Of a stretch of DNA of 64,000 nt, positions 1 to 11,017 are shown one piece after another. Both the position numbers and the translations under genes were made by a program. The notes beneath the pieces were generated by a model. The model had not been told where the DNA came from. It worked only from the letters and a program-made list of their open reading frames with translations, and made no database searches. Position 1 is the stretch's first letter, and every line of letters starts with the position of its first letter. The DNA is from Odobenus rosmarus divergens (lineage: Eukaryota > Chordata > Mammalia > Carnivora > Odobenidae): positions 415,673 to 479,672 of the forward strand of contig NW_004450660.1 of NCBI RefSeq assembly GCF_000321225.1, in the 5' to 3' direction.

Positions 1-23
1 AAAAAAGAAAAATTATATCTATA

Positions 24-210
24 GGGGGCGCCTGGGTATCTCAGTCAGTTAAACATCTGCCTTCAGCTAAGGTCATGATCTCGGGGTCCTGGGATCGAAC
101 CCTCCTGCATTGGGTTCCCTGCTCAGTGGTGAGTCTGCTTCCTCTTCTCTGCCCCCCCAGCTGCTTACTCTCTCTCTCTCAAATCAATAAATCAAAATCA
201 TTAAAAAAAA
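24..210 (+). mobile_element. Can-SINE (tRNA-Lys type, younger class)
   Basis: Full-length carnivore SINE with the tRNA-like head (CCTGGGTATCTCAGTCAGTT), a box-B region GGTCATGATC, a CT-rich segment and an A-rich tail. It is flanked by a 17-bp target-site duplication, GAAAAATTATATCTATA at 7-23 and 211-227, with one mismatch. The internal GTCCTGGGATCGAACCC and CCCTGCTCAGTGG stretches place it in the class that also contains the least diverged copies here. Confidence 0.93.
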
Positions 211-227
211 GAAAAATTCTATCTATA

Positions 228-2554
228 TTTTAACGTTCATTTGGGATATTTTTCTTCCCAAGTAGAAGAAAGTTGCCTGAGTAGGTCTATCATCAAAAAG
301 AACACTTTTAAATTCCCCCTTCAGATTTCTATAAAGCCATTGTTTAGTGGACACATGGCAAGCTAATTTTATCAGCTGCCTCTACTACAACGGGCCCCTC
401 CCCTCATCCCAGCGCAGGAAAAATCTAGTTATGATCGAGCTGAGTCTTTCCCCGTTGGGTGCCGGTAACAGTGGTGGTGTCATCAGCAGGGGATTGACAA
501 GCTTGCAGCTGTGTGTAATGCACAGAGGATTCTGGGACCTCCAGTCTGTGAAGACGGTGCATTTGCAAGATTTATTCTGCAGGGAAACTGAACATCTGGG
601 CCTCAAACACCCAGAGGGCAGATAGACGAAGTCTGAAAGTAGCACTTCCCAGCACCCATAATCCCACTTGAATGCACAAGTACATTTGGTTTGTAGCATT
701 TCGGTAGCTAGCAGGTATTGGTGTCCTTAACTTTTAGCTCATTCTCTCAAAGATTATTTTTCACCAAGGGTCAAGGTGTCCATTCACGTGGATGTGAGTT
801 TTTATACCCTTTGCCTGTAAACAATAGATTTTCCACATGGAAAGAAAGGGCAAATACAATTTGCTGTCAGTTTTGACTCTGTGGAAAGATGCAGCACGTC
901 ATCTCTATTATTTTTCCTGCAGTTTGTGGGTGACCGTTGCTAGGTAATGCCTTTTCCACCAAGCATCAGGGATCTAATGGGAGGGTTTGGAGACTAGGTT
1001 CCATCATATGATTAGCCCTCGATGTGTTCCAGAATCTCACCCATCCTGGTGCAGGTGAGAGAAAAATGTCCTGGACCAATCCTTGGGAACAGGTGTGAGG
1101 AGCCTGGAGTGATTGCACAGAATTAAAAAGGAGCTGATTCCTGATAACTCAGCCCCTGGTAGTTTAATGCGAATATCCACCGGAATTATTTTCTTGAGGA
1201 TTTGCAGCTGGAGTAAAATACAGACGTGTCAGAAGCACCTGTAGCTCTGTGGCACCCTCATTCCATGAATACATTATTCTTGGAAAGTGGAGATTTCACA
1301 GAAGGCAAACAAACAGACCGCCCATGACCTCAGGGAACTCAGCTTGTACTAAGGCGTGCGTGCACAAAGGAGAAGCTGAGTGGAGAAGTAGCACCCACTA
1401 CTGTTGTTTTTAGGGGTGTCCTCAGGGAGTAAAAGGGAGAATGGGGGCTTTTCCTTGTTTTTCTTTTTCTTCTCCTTGAGAGACTCAAAGGTTTTTTCTG
1501 ATCAGCTGGTATTAGAGCCAATCTTCTGACCCATGGTTGGAGATTTGGTATGTAAGTGGTTCTTAGTAGCAGGATGTTTGATATAATGTTATTTCCCATC
1601 TTTTATTTGGCCCGAGCATAATGGACTGGTTTGGTGCTTACCGTGTCTGATATAAAAGGAAAACAAAATATATTCATATGATAGAACATCTTGGTCATTC
1701 ATCTCATCTGGCAGGGATGGATAAGATTATTGAGATTAATTGAATTTACTCCAACTCCCAAGATCTGAAGAGTGAAATGAGTTAGTTGCCCAGAGTTGCC
1801 AGAGTATTGGCTATGAGCTGTTGCCTACACTAAGTAACAGATCAACAGTGTGAGGTATTATTGGAAGCCTGCTGCCTTCATCTATGTTTCTAATGATTTC
1901 ACCTGGTTCAGAGGTCCTGTGTAAACACTGTGAGGAGGAATTATTCCACGTGAAGATATCAAAGGAGGGCATTGTTTTTTATTCAACTAACAAGTATGCA
2001 AATTCACCTCTTTGAACCACTTAAGGAGGGCCGAGAGTATGAGCAATTCTATCCCGGCTGAAGTGTAAATTGAGGGAAGGGCCAAGATGAAGCTTAGAGG
2101 AAATTTCCATGTGCTAAGTGAAATGCATTCTTCGGGATGCAGAGAACATGGGTGAGGTTGAAAGCAGGGGGCACCATTCTGGGTGGAGGGAGGGAGACTG
2201 GGACCTGTGCTTTAAGTTTTTATTTATCAATGTCCCATCTTTCAACTACACCCAAAGGAGCGGATGTGGATGTATATAACCTCAGGAAAGTCCCACTCAA
2301 CTGGACTAGTCCCCAGGATAATTTTCACATTAGGGCCCATTGGGAGTGACTTGGATGGCTTCTCTCAGAGAACCCCCTGCTTGCCTTTTGCCAACACTCA
2401 GCACCGGAGCACCATATGGTTGCTTTTAGATCCCTATGTATTTCTCATGTTCTCTATTTTTTTTTTTTTTTTGGTTCTTTGAATAGAAGGAGCTCTTTTC
2501 ATAGCTGCAAAAAATGGTTTAAGATATTTGGGAGAGCATGGGCCCCTACGCTCA
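228..2554. other. Unique sequence, no gene recognised
   Basis: I see no conserved coding frame or clear repeat family here. Short open frames on both strands around 350-700 have no recognisable domain. A T-run lies near 2457-2475. A weak RFX-like half-site pair, GTTGCTAGGTAAT, is at 936-948. Confidence 0.5.
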
Positions 2555-2935
2555 CCTAATAGGTTGAGCCCTAGGGTTGGCTCCATACCCACTTACGTAT
2601 GTCCTTCTTGCCTGAGTTGCCCCAGGATGACCACGTGACACAGTCACAGCCAATGAGATGTAAGTGGAAGTCCCAGAGGACTATGTCTCTTCCCAAATAG
2701 TAAAGGCAACGTCTGTTCAGATAAAGCCATTTGACCTGGAAATGCAGAAGCCATCTTGCCACCTGGAGTGTCAAGCATGATAACAAAGTACAACTTTACA
2801 AGGAGCAGAGCAGAGTGGTGGGAAGAATTTGTGAGTCTTATAGGTTATTGAGTTACCATATCAGGCCTATACTCAACCTTCTTAAATGTGAGAAAAATAC
2901 ACCTCTTCCTTTAATTTTTCCTCTCATTTTTAGTA
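2555..2935 (+). mobile_element. Ancient LTR-like repeat (family not assigned)
   Basis: The stretch carries GCCAATGAGATGTAAG, then AGAAGCCATCTTGCCAC, then a TTGAGTTACCATATCAGGCC-like segment. I associate this order with old mammalian LTR-type dispersed repeats. The repeat at 51045-51387 shares the ACCAATGACATGTG-type motif. The family name needs a repeat-library comparison; a degenerate non-LTR origin is possible. Confidence 0.4.
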
Positions 2936-2958
2936 AATGTTCTTACTCTTATTTAATC

Positions 2959-3130
2959 CAGTGGTTTTCAAACATTAGTATGCATCAGAATCATCTGGAG
3001 AGCTGGGAAAAATAGCTCCGGGTTCAGGATTTCTGATTCAGTAGGTCTGGGTGGGGTTGCAAATCTGCATTTCTAACAAGTTCCCAGGCAATATTAATAC
3101 TGTCCTAGAACCATAGTTTAAGAACTTTTG
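2959..3130 (+). mobile_element. MER5A-type hAT-Charlie MITE
   Basis: The element begins CAGTGGTTTTCAAACATTAG, contains GCATCAGAATCATCTGGAG, TTTCTGATTCAGTAGGTCTGG and GCATTTCTAACAAGTTCCCA, and ends AAGAACTTTTG. This is the known order of the MER5A family. The terminal inverted repeats are decayed. The 8-bp flanks (2951-2958 and 3131-3138) match at only part of their positions, as expected for an insertion this old. Confidence 0.9.
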
Positions 3131-3155
3131 GTTTAGGCTAATGATTCTATTCCTT

Positions 3156-3370
3156 TTAAAAAAAAGATTTTATTTATTTATTTGAGAGAATGAGAGAGAA
3201 GGAGCAGTGGGGAGGGCAGAGGGAGGGAGAGAGAGGGAGAGAGAGAGAGAGAGAGAAGCAGTCTCCCCATTGAGCAGGGAGCCCTACTCAGGACTCCATC
3301 CCAGGACCCGGAGGCCATGACCCAAGCTGAAGGCAGACACTTAATAGACTGAGCCATGCAGACGCCCCTC
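3156..3370 (-). mobile_element. Can-SINE with expanded (GA)n tract
   Basis: Reverse-strand Can-SINE, reading AAAGATTTTATTTATTTATTT at the tail side and ending GAGCCATGCAGACGCCCCT at the head. It has a perfect 15-bp TSD, ATGATTCTATTCCTT, at 3141-3155 and 3371-3385. The CT-rich internal region has expanded into a long GA repeat around 3223-3257. Confidence 0.94.
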
Positions 3371-3385
3371 ATGATTCTATTCCTT

Positions 3386-4264
3386 CCCTGAGCCACTCTG
3401 CATGGCAATGGCACGTGTCAGAATCATGAATTGTTAGTCACAGAAAGCGCAAAGCATCCAATCCAGGGATTTCCAAAGGGTGCAATCCTGAAGGGTACCC
3501 CATGTTGAAGGTAGACAGGAGACCAGCTGGGCAGGGCTTGGCACATCTATCCCCGCTTCCAATGAGAATCATTCTGATTTGTTTTGTATGTTTCACTCAA
3601 ACATTTGAAAGTCATTGGCTGGATTCAACCCCCTCAATTTACTTGTAAGGTGAGAGCTGCCACTGTGTTCTCCTCCTCTGACTACTGTCTCCTAACACCC
3701 AACTAGATTTCCTTCGGGTGCACCATACTGACAGCCTATCATGGTAGCACTGTCTGTAGCCTCTGTCAGTCTCAGTGCTCATGTTTGTTATAAAAAGACT
3801 TAACAACAGTTATGGTGATTTTTGGATTACACAGAATAGATGCAGAATACCTAGATGTAGGTGCCTAAAACTTTACCTCCCATTTGATAGACAGCAATAT
3901 GTTCATTAAGACTGGATTGCATTGCCTCATTCACAAGAACAGTTCCGGAGCTTCTCTGAAGGTGCTGGAAATTTGATTTGGGGGAGTGCCCATGTGGTAG
4001 CAGGTTCCTGGAAGTGCCATGGGCGATGCTTTGTGAAGCTTCAAGTACAGGCTGAATTGATTTATGTTTAACCCTAAAATCATATGAGGCACTTTTCTTT
4101 AGGATAGGGTGTTGTCACTGTGATTCTTAAAACATTTAACAGTAGGCATGGCTGAAAATTCCACTCATCATAGATGCAGATCAGCATTTTTACCTGTACA
4201 GATTGTATAAGCGGAACACGAACACTGGTTATGCCGGAGAGTAGTGTAAGAGGTACAAAACAAC
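3386..4264. other. Unique sequence, nothing recognised
   Basis: No repeat family, RNA gene or convincing coding frame is visible in this stretch. Confidence 0.45.
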
Positions 4265-4395
4265 TCCGGTGCCAGTTCGAGAACTGTCACAAATTTGCTG
4301 TGTTACTTTGGACAGGCCGCTTTCCCTCTCTGAGCTTCAGTATCTTTATTTGAAAGGGAGGAATTGCTTCAGACTACTTACACTTTCTCAACTCT
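4265..4395 (+). mobile_element. MIR fragment
   Basis: Contains a degraded MIR order: CAAATTTGCTGTGTTACTTTGG (from tGTGACCTTGGGCAAG), then CTCTGAGCTTCAGTATC and a decayed ATCTGTAAAATGG-like stretch. Ancient tRNA-derived mammalian SINE, 5' part lost. Confidence 0.75.
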
Positions 4396-5564
4396 CTAAT
4401 CCATGACTTTAGAGTTCCCTCTAAAGATAATGGGGAATAGGACTGAGTTACGAGGCTGAGACTGGCATTAAAACCGGCAAATGCGCATTTTCCGGGTATG
4501 TGGGGGATTGGTTGTGAACTCCTGAGAATTCCTAACTAACCTAAATATGGTATCTTTCTGTTTGCACCACAGGAGGTTTCATCTATGACTCTCCTTCAGT
4601 CCCCATCCACAAAGCTTTCTGTAAGATCTCATTCCACCATTCAACAAGATGCTAACAGAAAAAAGATACCCCGTTAGTCAACATTCATAATTATCCCTAC
4701 TGTTAATCAACAAATCTTAATATGCATTGAAAAACAGCATTTCATAAATATCAGATGTTCTGTTGCCTCTATTCAGCATGTGCTGGGTGAATAGAGACAT
4801 TTAAACGATCGTTAAAACTGTTGCTATTTTAAAGCCAGCAACAACAAATTGGGATGCTATTTATTTGTTAAAAATCCCAAATAAATTAAATCCCTCTTTC
4901 TTCATTATCCCTCTGCTAAATGTGTCTGGGCACCCACCATTGGCATAAAGTCTGATGCAGTGTATGCAGAAACTTCCAGCAAATATTGACAAATATTTCA
5001 AGAATTAAGTTTATAAAATCCCAGTCACATCGTGTATACTTCATTAATTTAAATCCAAACCATTAGCTCTATTAGATCCCTACTTACAGTGGTAGAGAAA
5101 TATTGCCGCATATAAATGAACATTTTTCATAGCAATGGGACATATATTATAGTTGTAATTCATTAAACAACTTCCCCAGTATCCAATAACATGATCCCTC
5201 CTCTCTATCATGTGTATTCCAACAATCCAAGAGCACTTGGCATTTTGTGAACATGGTGTTTATCTTTGAGGTTAACCACAAGATGCAAAGTCTAAGGAGG
5301 TTTAAGAGCCCGTGCAAAGCCCACTCTATCTCTTGCAATACCACATGTGAAGTAGATTTTTCCTTTTTGGCATCCTTCACGGGTAAGATGAAATAGCAAC
5401 GGAACATTTGTCACATGCATGAATTGTGAAATCAAACAAAGGTACAAGAGTGCTTGAGGATTCCATGAGATCTTAATGCATTTTTGTGTTGGAAAACATC
5501 TAAAATAAGCAAGAGTAAAGGAGAAGCCATAGTAGACACTTAGAAATATGATTGAATTTGTAGC
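4396..5564. other. AT-rich unique sequence
   Basis: No gene or repeat recognised. A short palindrome, AACGATCGTT, is present near 4805. Confidence 0.45.
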
Positions 5565-5815
5565 AGGCTGGTTAAAATTATGAACTCTTGAACCAGATGA
5601 TTTGAAATCCAGTTACACCATGTGTTACTTAGGTAATTGTGGGCAGTTTGACTTTTCTGAGCCTTAGTTCCTCGTATATAAAATGGAAAAAAAAAATAAC
5701 AGTTCTTACCTAATGATAACTATGAGGATTAAACAAGATAATACATGTAATGCATTTAGAAGAATCCCTGGTGTGTAGGAAGTGAGTGCTAAGTGTCGCC
5801 GATCATTATTTGCTG
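5565..5815 (+). mobile_element. MIR, near full length
   Basis: Order of MIR segments: a head region near 5570-5610, TGTTACTTAGGTAATTGTGGGCAG (degraded core), CTGAGCCTTAGTTCCTC, ATATAAAATGG, ACTATGAGGATTAAACAAG, and the 3' LINE2-like tail with AATCCCTGG. Confidence 0.85.
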
Positions 5816-5939
5816 TTTCAGCAGACGCTAAAAGCATCTCTGTAATTAAATGGATTTTATAAAATTTTTGAAAGTAAAAAAAAGTTATCAAAAGAATTGA
5901 AGACTAAGCTAAAAGCCATGATAATTACAAAAAAAAAAC

Positions 5940-7835
5940 AAAACAGAGAAAAGAATTTAGTGGCATATTTGATAAATTCCAGAGCTGATTCTGGACACAT
6001 TGCTAAGCTGATTATGCACCCACAATAAGAGACACACTTCTGCCCAATTTAATCTAGAGTAAAAGCCATAAGTTACAATATCAGGAGTAAGAAGGGGAGT
6101 GCAATTATAACTATGAAGGTGATTAAGAAAATTAAGAAGTCTCATAAAATGGGTGATTATTAGGGAAAACAAAAATGACCGAAATTGATTCTGGGGAAAA
6201 ATGTACAAACTCATTCAGGTAATATTTATTTACTAGCAACGAATAAGGCATTCAGCCCAGATGGTTTATTAAGTGAATCCAGAAAACCATCAGGGAGAAA
6301 AGAATTCCTGTTCTATATAAAATATTTTGGTGAGGGTCACCTGGGTAAGCATCAGACTCTTGATTTTGGCTGAGGTCATGATCTCAGGGTTGTGAGACTG
6401 AGCTGCATCAGGCTCTGCGCTCAGCGCAGAGTCTGCTTGAGATTTTCTCTCCCTCTCCCTCTGCCCCTACTACCTCGTGCTCTCTCTCTCAAGTAAATAA
6501 ATAAATACATACATCTTTAAAAAATAAATAAATAAAATATTTGGGTGAGAAAAATGGAAGATAAGTCCTGAAATTCATTTTGTTATATTAACAGAACTTT
6601 GTAGCTAAAAAAAAAAAACCCAAAAAACATTGCATACTTTTCTATTTCACCATCAATAAAGTTGCAAGTGTTCTAAATCAAATTCTAACAAGATTAAGTT
6701 GAAACAACGATGTTTCAACATTAAGAAAGCTATTAAAATAATTTATTACATGAATAGGTCAAAGGAGAAAAACATGATTATCACAATGTATTCTGCAATC
6801 CATTTGAAATCCAACATCCATTCCTCATAAAAAATTCTCAAGCTGATTCTAGAAAAGTTCCTTCTGAATATAACTAAAAAAAAAGAACAAACCTAAAACC
6901 AACCATGAATATGACCAATGTTGAAGAAAACTTGTATATATTCCCACCAAAGTTAGGGGAAAACGTTTTATCTTGTGACATCTAGAGAATGCATACAAAA
7001 TTTAAAAAATGCATAAAGATAAATATTTTACATACCAAGGAATAAACACAACAACTGAGTGAAAATTATTTTAAGAGTTACTTTATATAGTCATTTAAAA
7101 TACTTCTAAATTATTTTAGAAATTGCTTCATATTATGTCCTCCAAATAAATTATACATGGCTTCAAATTTAAGGTTATTAGAGAACAGTTAAACATAAAG
7201 GCACCATTTGAACCAAGAATTGTGCTTGCAGGCATGTACCCAAGAGAAATGGAAACCTGTTCCCATAGAATCTTGTAGGTGAATATCTATAACCACATTA
7301 CCCTGATTAACAGAAAGGTAACAACCTGAGTGCCCAACAAGTGATGAATGTATAAACAAAATATGGTATAATCCTACAGTGGAATATTATTCAGCCATAA
7401 ACAGGATGAAGTTATGATGTATGCTACAAAATAGATGAATCATAGAAACAATATGGTAAATGAAAAAAGCCAATCACAAAAGACTACATATTGTATGATT
7501 CCATTTGTGTGAAATGGCCAGAATAGGTAAATTTATAGGGGCAAAAAGTAATAATAATAATTGCCAGAGTTTGGAGTAAAAGGTGAGGGTGGTTGGGAGA
7601 TAATGGCTAAAGGATATGAGGTTTCTTTTTAGGCTAATAAAAATGTGAGATTGTTTCCAGTGGTGGTCTCACAATTCTGCGAATATGTTAAAAACCATTA
7701 AATTGTATGATTTATATATTTTTGTTTTTTTTAAATTAACATTTAAATTGTATGATTTATATTTATAGTACATAACAGGTCAATAAAAGTGTTATAGAAT
7801 GAAATGTTAAAAAAATTAAATTTAAAAGACAAAAT
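5940..7835 (+). mobile_element. Old L1 (L1M class), ORF2 fragment to 3' end
   Basis: Degenerate L1 in plus orientation. Around 6235-6280 it matches the ORF2 region that in L1 reads 'aaggc...CCAGATGG...tta..tgaatt'. Around 6720-6850 it matches the following reverse-transcriptase segment (GGAGAAAAACATGATTATC, ATCCAACATCCATTCCTCAT). Around 7190-7500 it matches the C-terminal ORF2 region (GTGGAATATTATTCAGCC, GATGAATCATAGAAAC, TGTATGATTCCATTTG). The 3' end (AAACCATTAAATTGTATGAT, then GTCAATAAAAGTG) resembles L1MB-type tails. A short duplication of the AAATTGTATGATTTATAT stretch lies near 7699-7764. It is interrupted by a Can-SINE at 6335-6531 and is far too mutated to code. Confidence 0.8.
6335..6531 (+). 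mobile_element. Can-SINE (older class) inside L1M
   Basis: Older-class Can-SINE (ACTCTTGATTTTGGCT, CTTGAGATTTTCTCTCCC). TSD of 18 bp, ATAAAATATTTTGGTGAG at 6317-6334 and 6532-6549, with one mismatch. The insertion splits the L1M ORF2 remnant. Confidence 0.93.
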
Positions 7836-7836
7836 A

Positions 7837-8043
7837 GGGGCACTTGGGTGGCGCAGTCGGCTAAGTGTCCAACTCTTGGTTTTGGCTCAGGTCATGATCT
7901 CAGGGTCGTGAGAAGGAGCCCCAGGTCGGACCCTGTGCTCAGCACAGAGTCTTCTTGAGATTCTCTGTCTCCCTCTCCCTCTTCCCCTCCCCCTGCTTGT
8001 TCTCTCTCTCTCTAAAATAAATAAATAAATCTTAAAAAAAAAA
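7837..8043 (+). mobile_element. Can-SINE (older class)
   Basis: Head GCACTTGGGTGGCGCAGTCG, box-B region GGTCATGATCTCAGGGTCG, then CT-rich and A-rich 3' parts. I could not define a convincing TSD. It sits between the end of the first L1M and the start of the second. Confidence 0.92.
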
Positions 8044-8232
8044 GTATGGGCAAGTCTGTAAAAGAATCAAATAGAACATTCATAAATCAGAAATGAAGAA
8101 AAAGAGTATTAATCACCTAAGAATTATAGTTAAAAATTAGGGTCAGCACAAATAAAGTCCAAAAAAGGGAAATGAAGATAGTGGCAGAAAATAATGATAT
8201 AAGAAACCCGATAATAGTAACAACAAAGTCAA

Positions 8233-8250
8233 AACACACACACACACACA
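8233..8250. repeat. (CA)n microsatellite
   Basis: Nine tandem CA units inside old L1 sequence. Confidence 0.9.
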
Positions 8251-8336
8251 TTGGCATGCTTGAATTACCATAATGAACTTTAGAAAGAGAACACCTGTGT
8301 GGACCTGTATGCATTGTAGAAATTCAACCAGTTTTA

Positions 8337-8531
8337 TTTACTTCTTTAACGATTTATTTATTTATTTAAGGGGGGAAGGAAGAGGGAGAGGGAGAGAGAA
8401 TCTTAAGCGTTCAAGCAGACTCCTGCTATGTGCAGAGCCCGACCAGGGGCTTGATCCATGACCCTGAGATCATGACCTGAGCCGAAATCAAGAGTCAGAC
8501 ACTCAACTGACTGAGTTAGCCAGGTGCCCCA
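8337..8531 (-). mobile_element. Can-SINE (older class)
   Basis: Reverse-strand element with GAGAATCTTAAGC, AAATCAAGAGTCAGACACTC and GCCAGGTGCCCC. Perfect 19-bp TSD, AGAAATTCAACCAGTTTTA, at 8318-8336 and 8532-8550. Confidence 0.95.
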
Positions 8532-8621
8532 AGAAATTCAACCAGTTTTAAATGGTGTCCCTACAAAATACTAAAAGCCAAATATTTCAGTGGTAACTTC
8601 TACTAAACCAATCCTTATCTT

Positions 8622-8808
8622 TTTTTTTAAGAGATTTTATTTATTTGAGGGCGAGAGAGAGCGCACACGAGCAGGGGGAGGGGCAGAGGCAAAGGGAGAA
8701 GCAGACTCCCGGCTGAACAGGAGTCAGACATGGGACTTGATCCCAGGACTCTGGGATCATGACCTGAGCCAAAGGCAGATGCTTAACTGACTGAGCCACC
8801 CAGGTGCC
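8622..8808 (-). mobile_element. Can-SINE (younger class)
   Basis: Reverse-strand element ending GAGCCACCCAGGTGCCC. Perfect 19-bp TSD, CTAAACCAATCCTTATCTT, at 8603-8621 and 8809-8827. It lies only 70 bp from the preceding SINE's right TSD. Confidence 0.95.
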
Positions 8809-9829
8809 CTAAACCAATCCTTATCTTATGCAAATTGTTTAGAGTAGAAAAGAGCAAGATCTCCAACTCATTTTATGAAGCTGGTATAATCTTGATACTG
8901 AATTGAATAGGGAATATATGAGCGAGAAAATTGATAGGTTAATCTCACATCTGTATTAGCATCTCATTTCCAAAATCGTAATTAAAAAATACATCATAAT
9001 AAAATTTTATCCAGGAATGCAAATATAAAATGATATTAAAGAATTCACTGATAGAATTTACTTCCTTAATAAAGGAGAAAATTTTTGTTATCATTTCATT
9101 AGATGTATAAACAACATATTTGAAGTTCAAAACCTATTCATGATTTATTGGAGATAAAACTTGAGAAGGTAGGAATAGAAGATATCTTTTTTTGCCTCAT
9201 AAAGGATATCTCTCAAAGATCTATAGCAAACATCACAACTGATGAAACATTAGAAGTATTTACTCTAAAGTTAAGAACAAGTCAGATAGTTGTTCTTACC
9301 ACCTTGTTTTCTGTTTTTTTTACATATTATACTGGGTGTTTCAGACACTGTAATAAAGTTAGAAAAGGAAATAAAGATTATAAATCTTGGCAAGTAAGAT
9401 GATCACATATGATGACTGTCAACTTAGAAGATCCAAGATTATATATAAAATATTATCACTCAAAAGAGAATTCAGCAAGTTTACTGAATATGTTGTCAAC
9501 GTACAAAAGCCAATAGTGTGAATTTTGCATGAGCAGCTATTCAAAAATAAGATTGTTTTAAAAAGTAACATTTATGACACCATTAAGAGCCATAAATGTC
9601 AACACATAGAACTAACAAAATGTATACTTGAGACCTTTATGAGGTCTCAATAAATTATGTAATTTATTGAATATGAATAAAATACCTAAACAAATAGATA
9701 TACGATGGGTATGGATGGGCATACCCTCTGTGGTAACAAAGGCAATCTCCACAAATGAATGCCAAGTCATTCCATTCAATATGCCAGTAGAGTTTTAGAA
9801 CATTGGACAAGCTGATTCTAAAATGTTTG

Positions 9830-10129
9830 ATTATTTTGTCTCCTTAACTCCTGGTTGTCTCAGAAACTATAACGGCTACAAGCAGGTGTGTGTGTGTGTG
9901 TGTGTGTATGTGTCTCTGTGCTTTATCCAGCTCTTTTAGCTGTTTCAGCAGAAGCATTGGTCTGAAGCATCATGCAACCTCATCATAGCTACAAGTGGAT
10001 GTGCGCCTAAAATATTTTAAATGTATACAAATACAGAAGTATAATTATGTAAATTGCTCTTCTGAAAACCTTTCATTGGCTTTTCATTTCACTTGGAATA
10101 AAATTGAAAGTGCTTAGCAAAAAAAAAAA
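9830..10129 (+). pseudogene. Short A-tailed retrocopy (source unknown)
   Basis: About 300 bp interrupt the old L1 ORF2 sequence, which reads continuously across the joint (...GATTCTAAAATGTTT then ATGGAAGAATG...). A short direct repeat, AAAATGTTT, marks both ends (about 9820-9828 and 10126-10134). The insert ends in an A-run (10119-10129) preceded by AATAAA at 10097-10102. That arrangement fits a processed, 5'-truncated retrocopy. The last 60 bp (AAACCTTTCATTGGC ... GGAATAAAA) look like L2, so the polyadenylation signal may be L2-derived. A (GT)n tract lies inside. The parent transcript is not recognised. Confidence 0.55.
9885..9908. repeat. (GT)n microsatellite
   Basis: About 12 GT units followed by an imperfect GTATGTGTCTCTGTG continuation, inside the retrocopy-like insert. 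Confidence 0.9.
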
Positions 10130-10254
10130 TGTTTATGGAAGAATGAAAAGGCAAGAATAACAAACATTTTGAAAATTTTGAAGAAGAATAATGTAAGGAA
10201 ATCCCCACAATCAAATATCAAGACTCCTTATAAAACTACTGGGGGTATTCATAC

Positions 10255-10563
10255 GATCCAGCAATTGCATTACTGGGTATTTACCACAAAGATACAAATG
10301 TCGGGATCCGAAGGGGTACGTGCACCCCAAAGTTTTTAGCAGCAATGTCCACAATAGCCAAACTGCAGAAAGAGCCAAGATGTCCATCGACAGATGAATG
10401 GATCAAGAAGATGTGGTATATAAACACAATGGAATATTATGCAGCCATCAAAAGGAATGAGATCTTGCCATTTGCTATGACGTGGATGGACCTGGAGGGT
10501 GTTATGCTGAGTGAAATAAGTCAATCAGAGAAAGACATGTATCATATGACCTCACTGATATGA
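10255..10563 (+). pseudogene. L1 ORF2 C-terminal remnant
   Basis: Translation of 10345-10563 gives a run with TMEYYAAIKRNEILPF and MLSEISQSEKDMYHM, the hallmark near-C-terminal region of mammalian L1 ORF2p, downstream of the reverse-transcriptase domain. Only about 72 codons remain open. Endonuclease and reverse-transcriptase domains are absent because of 5' truncation, so the fragment cannot support retrotransposition. Confidence 0.9.
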
Positions 10564-11017
10564 GGAATTCTTAATCTCAGGAAACAAACTGAGGGTTGCT
10601 GGAGGGGGGTGGTGGGAGAGATGGGGTGGCTGGGTGATAGACATTGGGGAGGGTATGTGCTATGGCGAGCGCTGTGAATTGTGTAAGACTGTTGAATCAC
10701 AGATCTGTACCTCTGAAATAAATAATGCAATATATGTTAAGAAAAAAAAAAGAAGAAGAAGATAGCAGGAGGGGAAGAATGAAGGGGAATAAGTCGGAGG
10801 GGGAGATGAACCATGAGAGACGATGGACTGTGAAAAACAAACTGAGGGGAGGTGGGTGGGGGGATGCGTTAGCCTGGTGATGGGTATTAAAGAGGGCACG
10901 TTCTGCGTGGAGCACTGGGTGTTATGCACAAACAGTGAATCATGGAACGCTATATCACAAACTAATGATGTAATGTATGGTGATTAACATAACAATAAAA
11001 AATTTAAAGAAAAAAAA
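10255..11017 (+). mobile_element. 5'-truncated caniform L1 with two 3' UTR modules
   Basis: Younger L1, 763 bp, starting within ORF2 (GATCCAGCAATTGCATTACT). The flanking 20-bp repeat ACTACTGGGGGTATTCATAC (10235-10254) and ACTACTGGGAGTATTTGTAC (11018-11037) matches at 17 of 20 positions. After the ORF2 end the first 3' UTR module ends near 10740 with ATATGTTAAG and an A-run. A second module follows (GAAGAAGAAGATAGCAGGAG ... ATTAACATAACAATAAAAAA) and ends in the final A-tail. Both modules are types I associate with caniform L1 tails. The element sits inside the older L1M. Confidence 0.88.

Noticed and set aside
24..95. tRNA-like A and B box in the SINE head as a tRNA gene
   Set aside because: The tRNA-derived heads of Can-SINEs do not fold into an intact tRNA here, and they are part of dispersed elements with TSDs.
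936..948. GTTGCTAGGTAAT as an RFX X-box
   Set aside because: Spacing and the last base deviate from the consensus; kept only as a note.
2163..2177. AAGCAGGGGGCACC as a CTCF site
   Set aside because: Lacks the CCA part of the core; much weaker than the site at 31507.
10345..10563. Open frame at 10.35 kb as a host gene
   Set aside because: Its peptide is the L1 ORF2 C-terminal signature; it belongs to the truncated L1.
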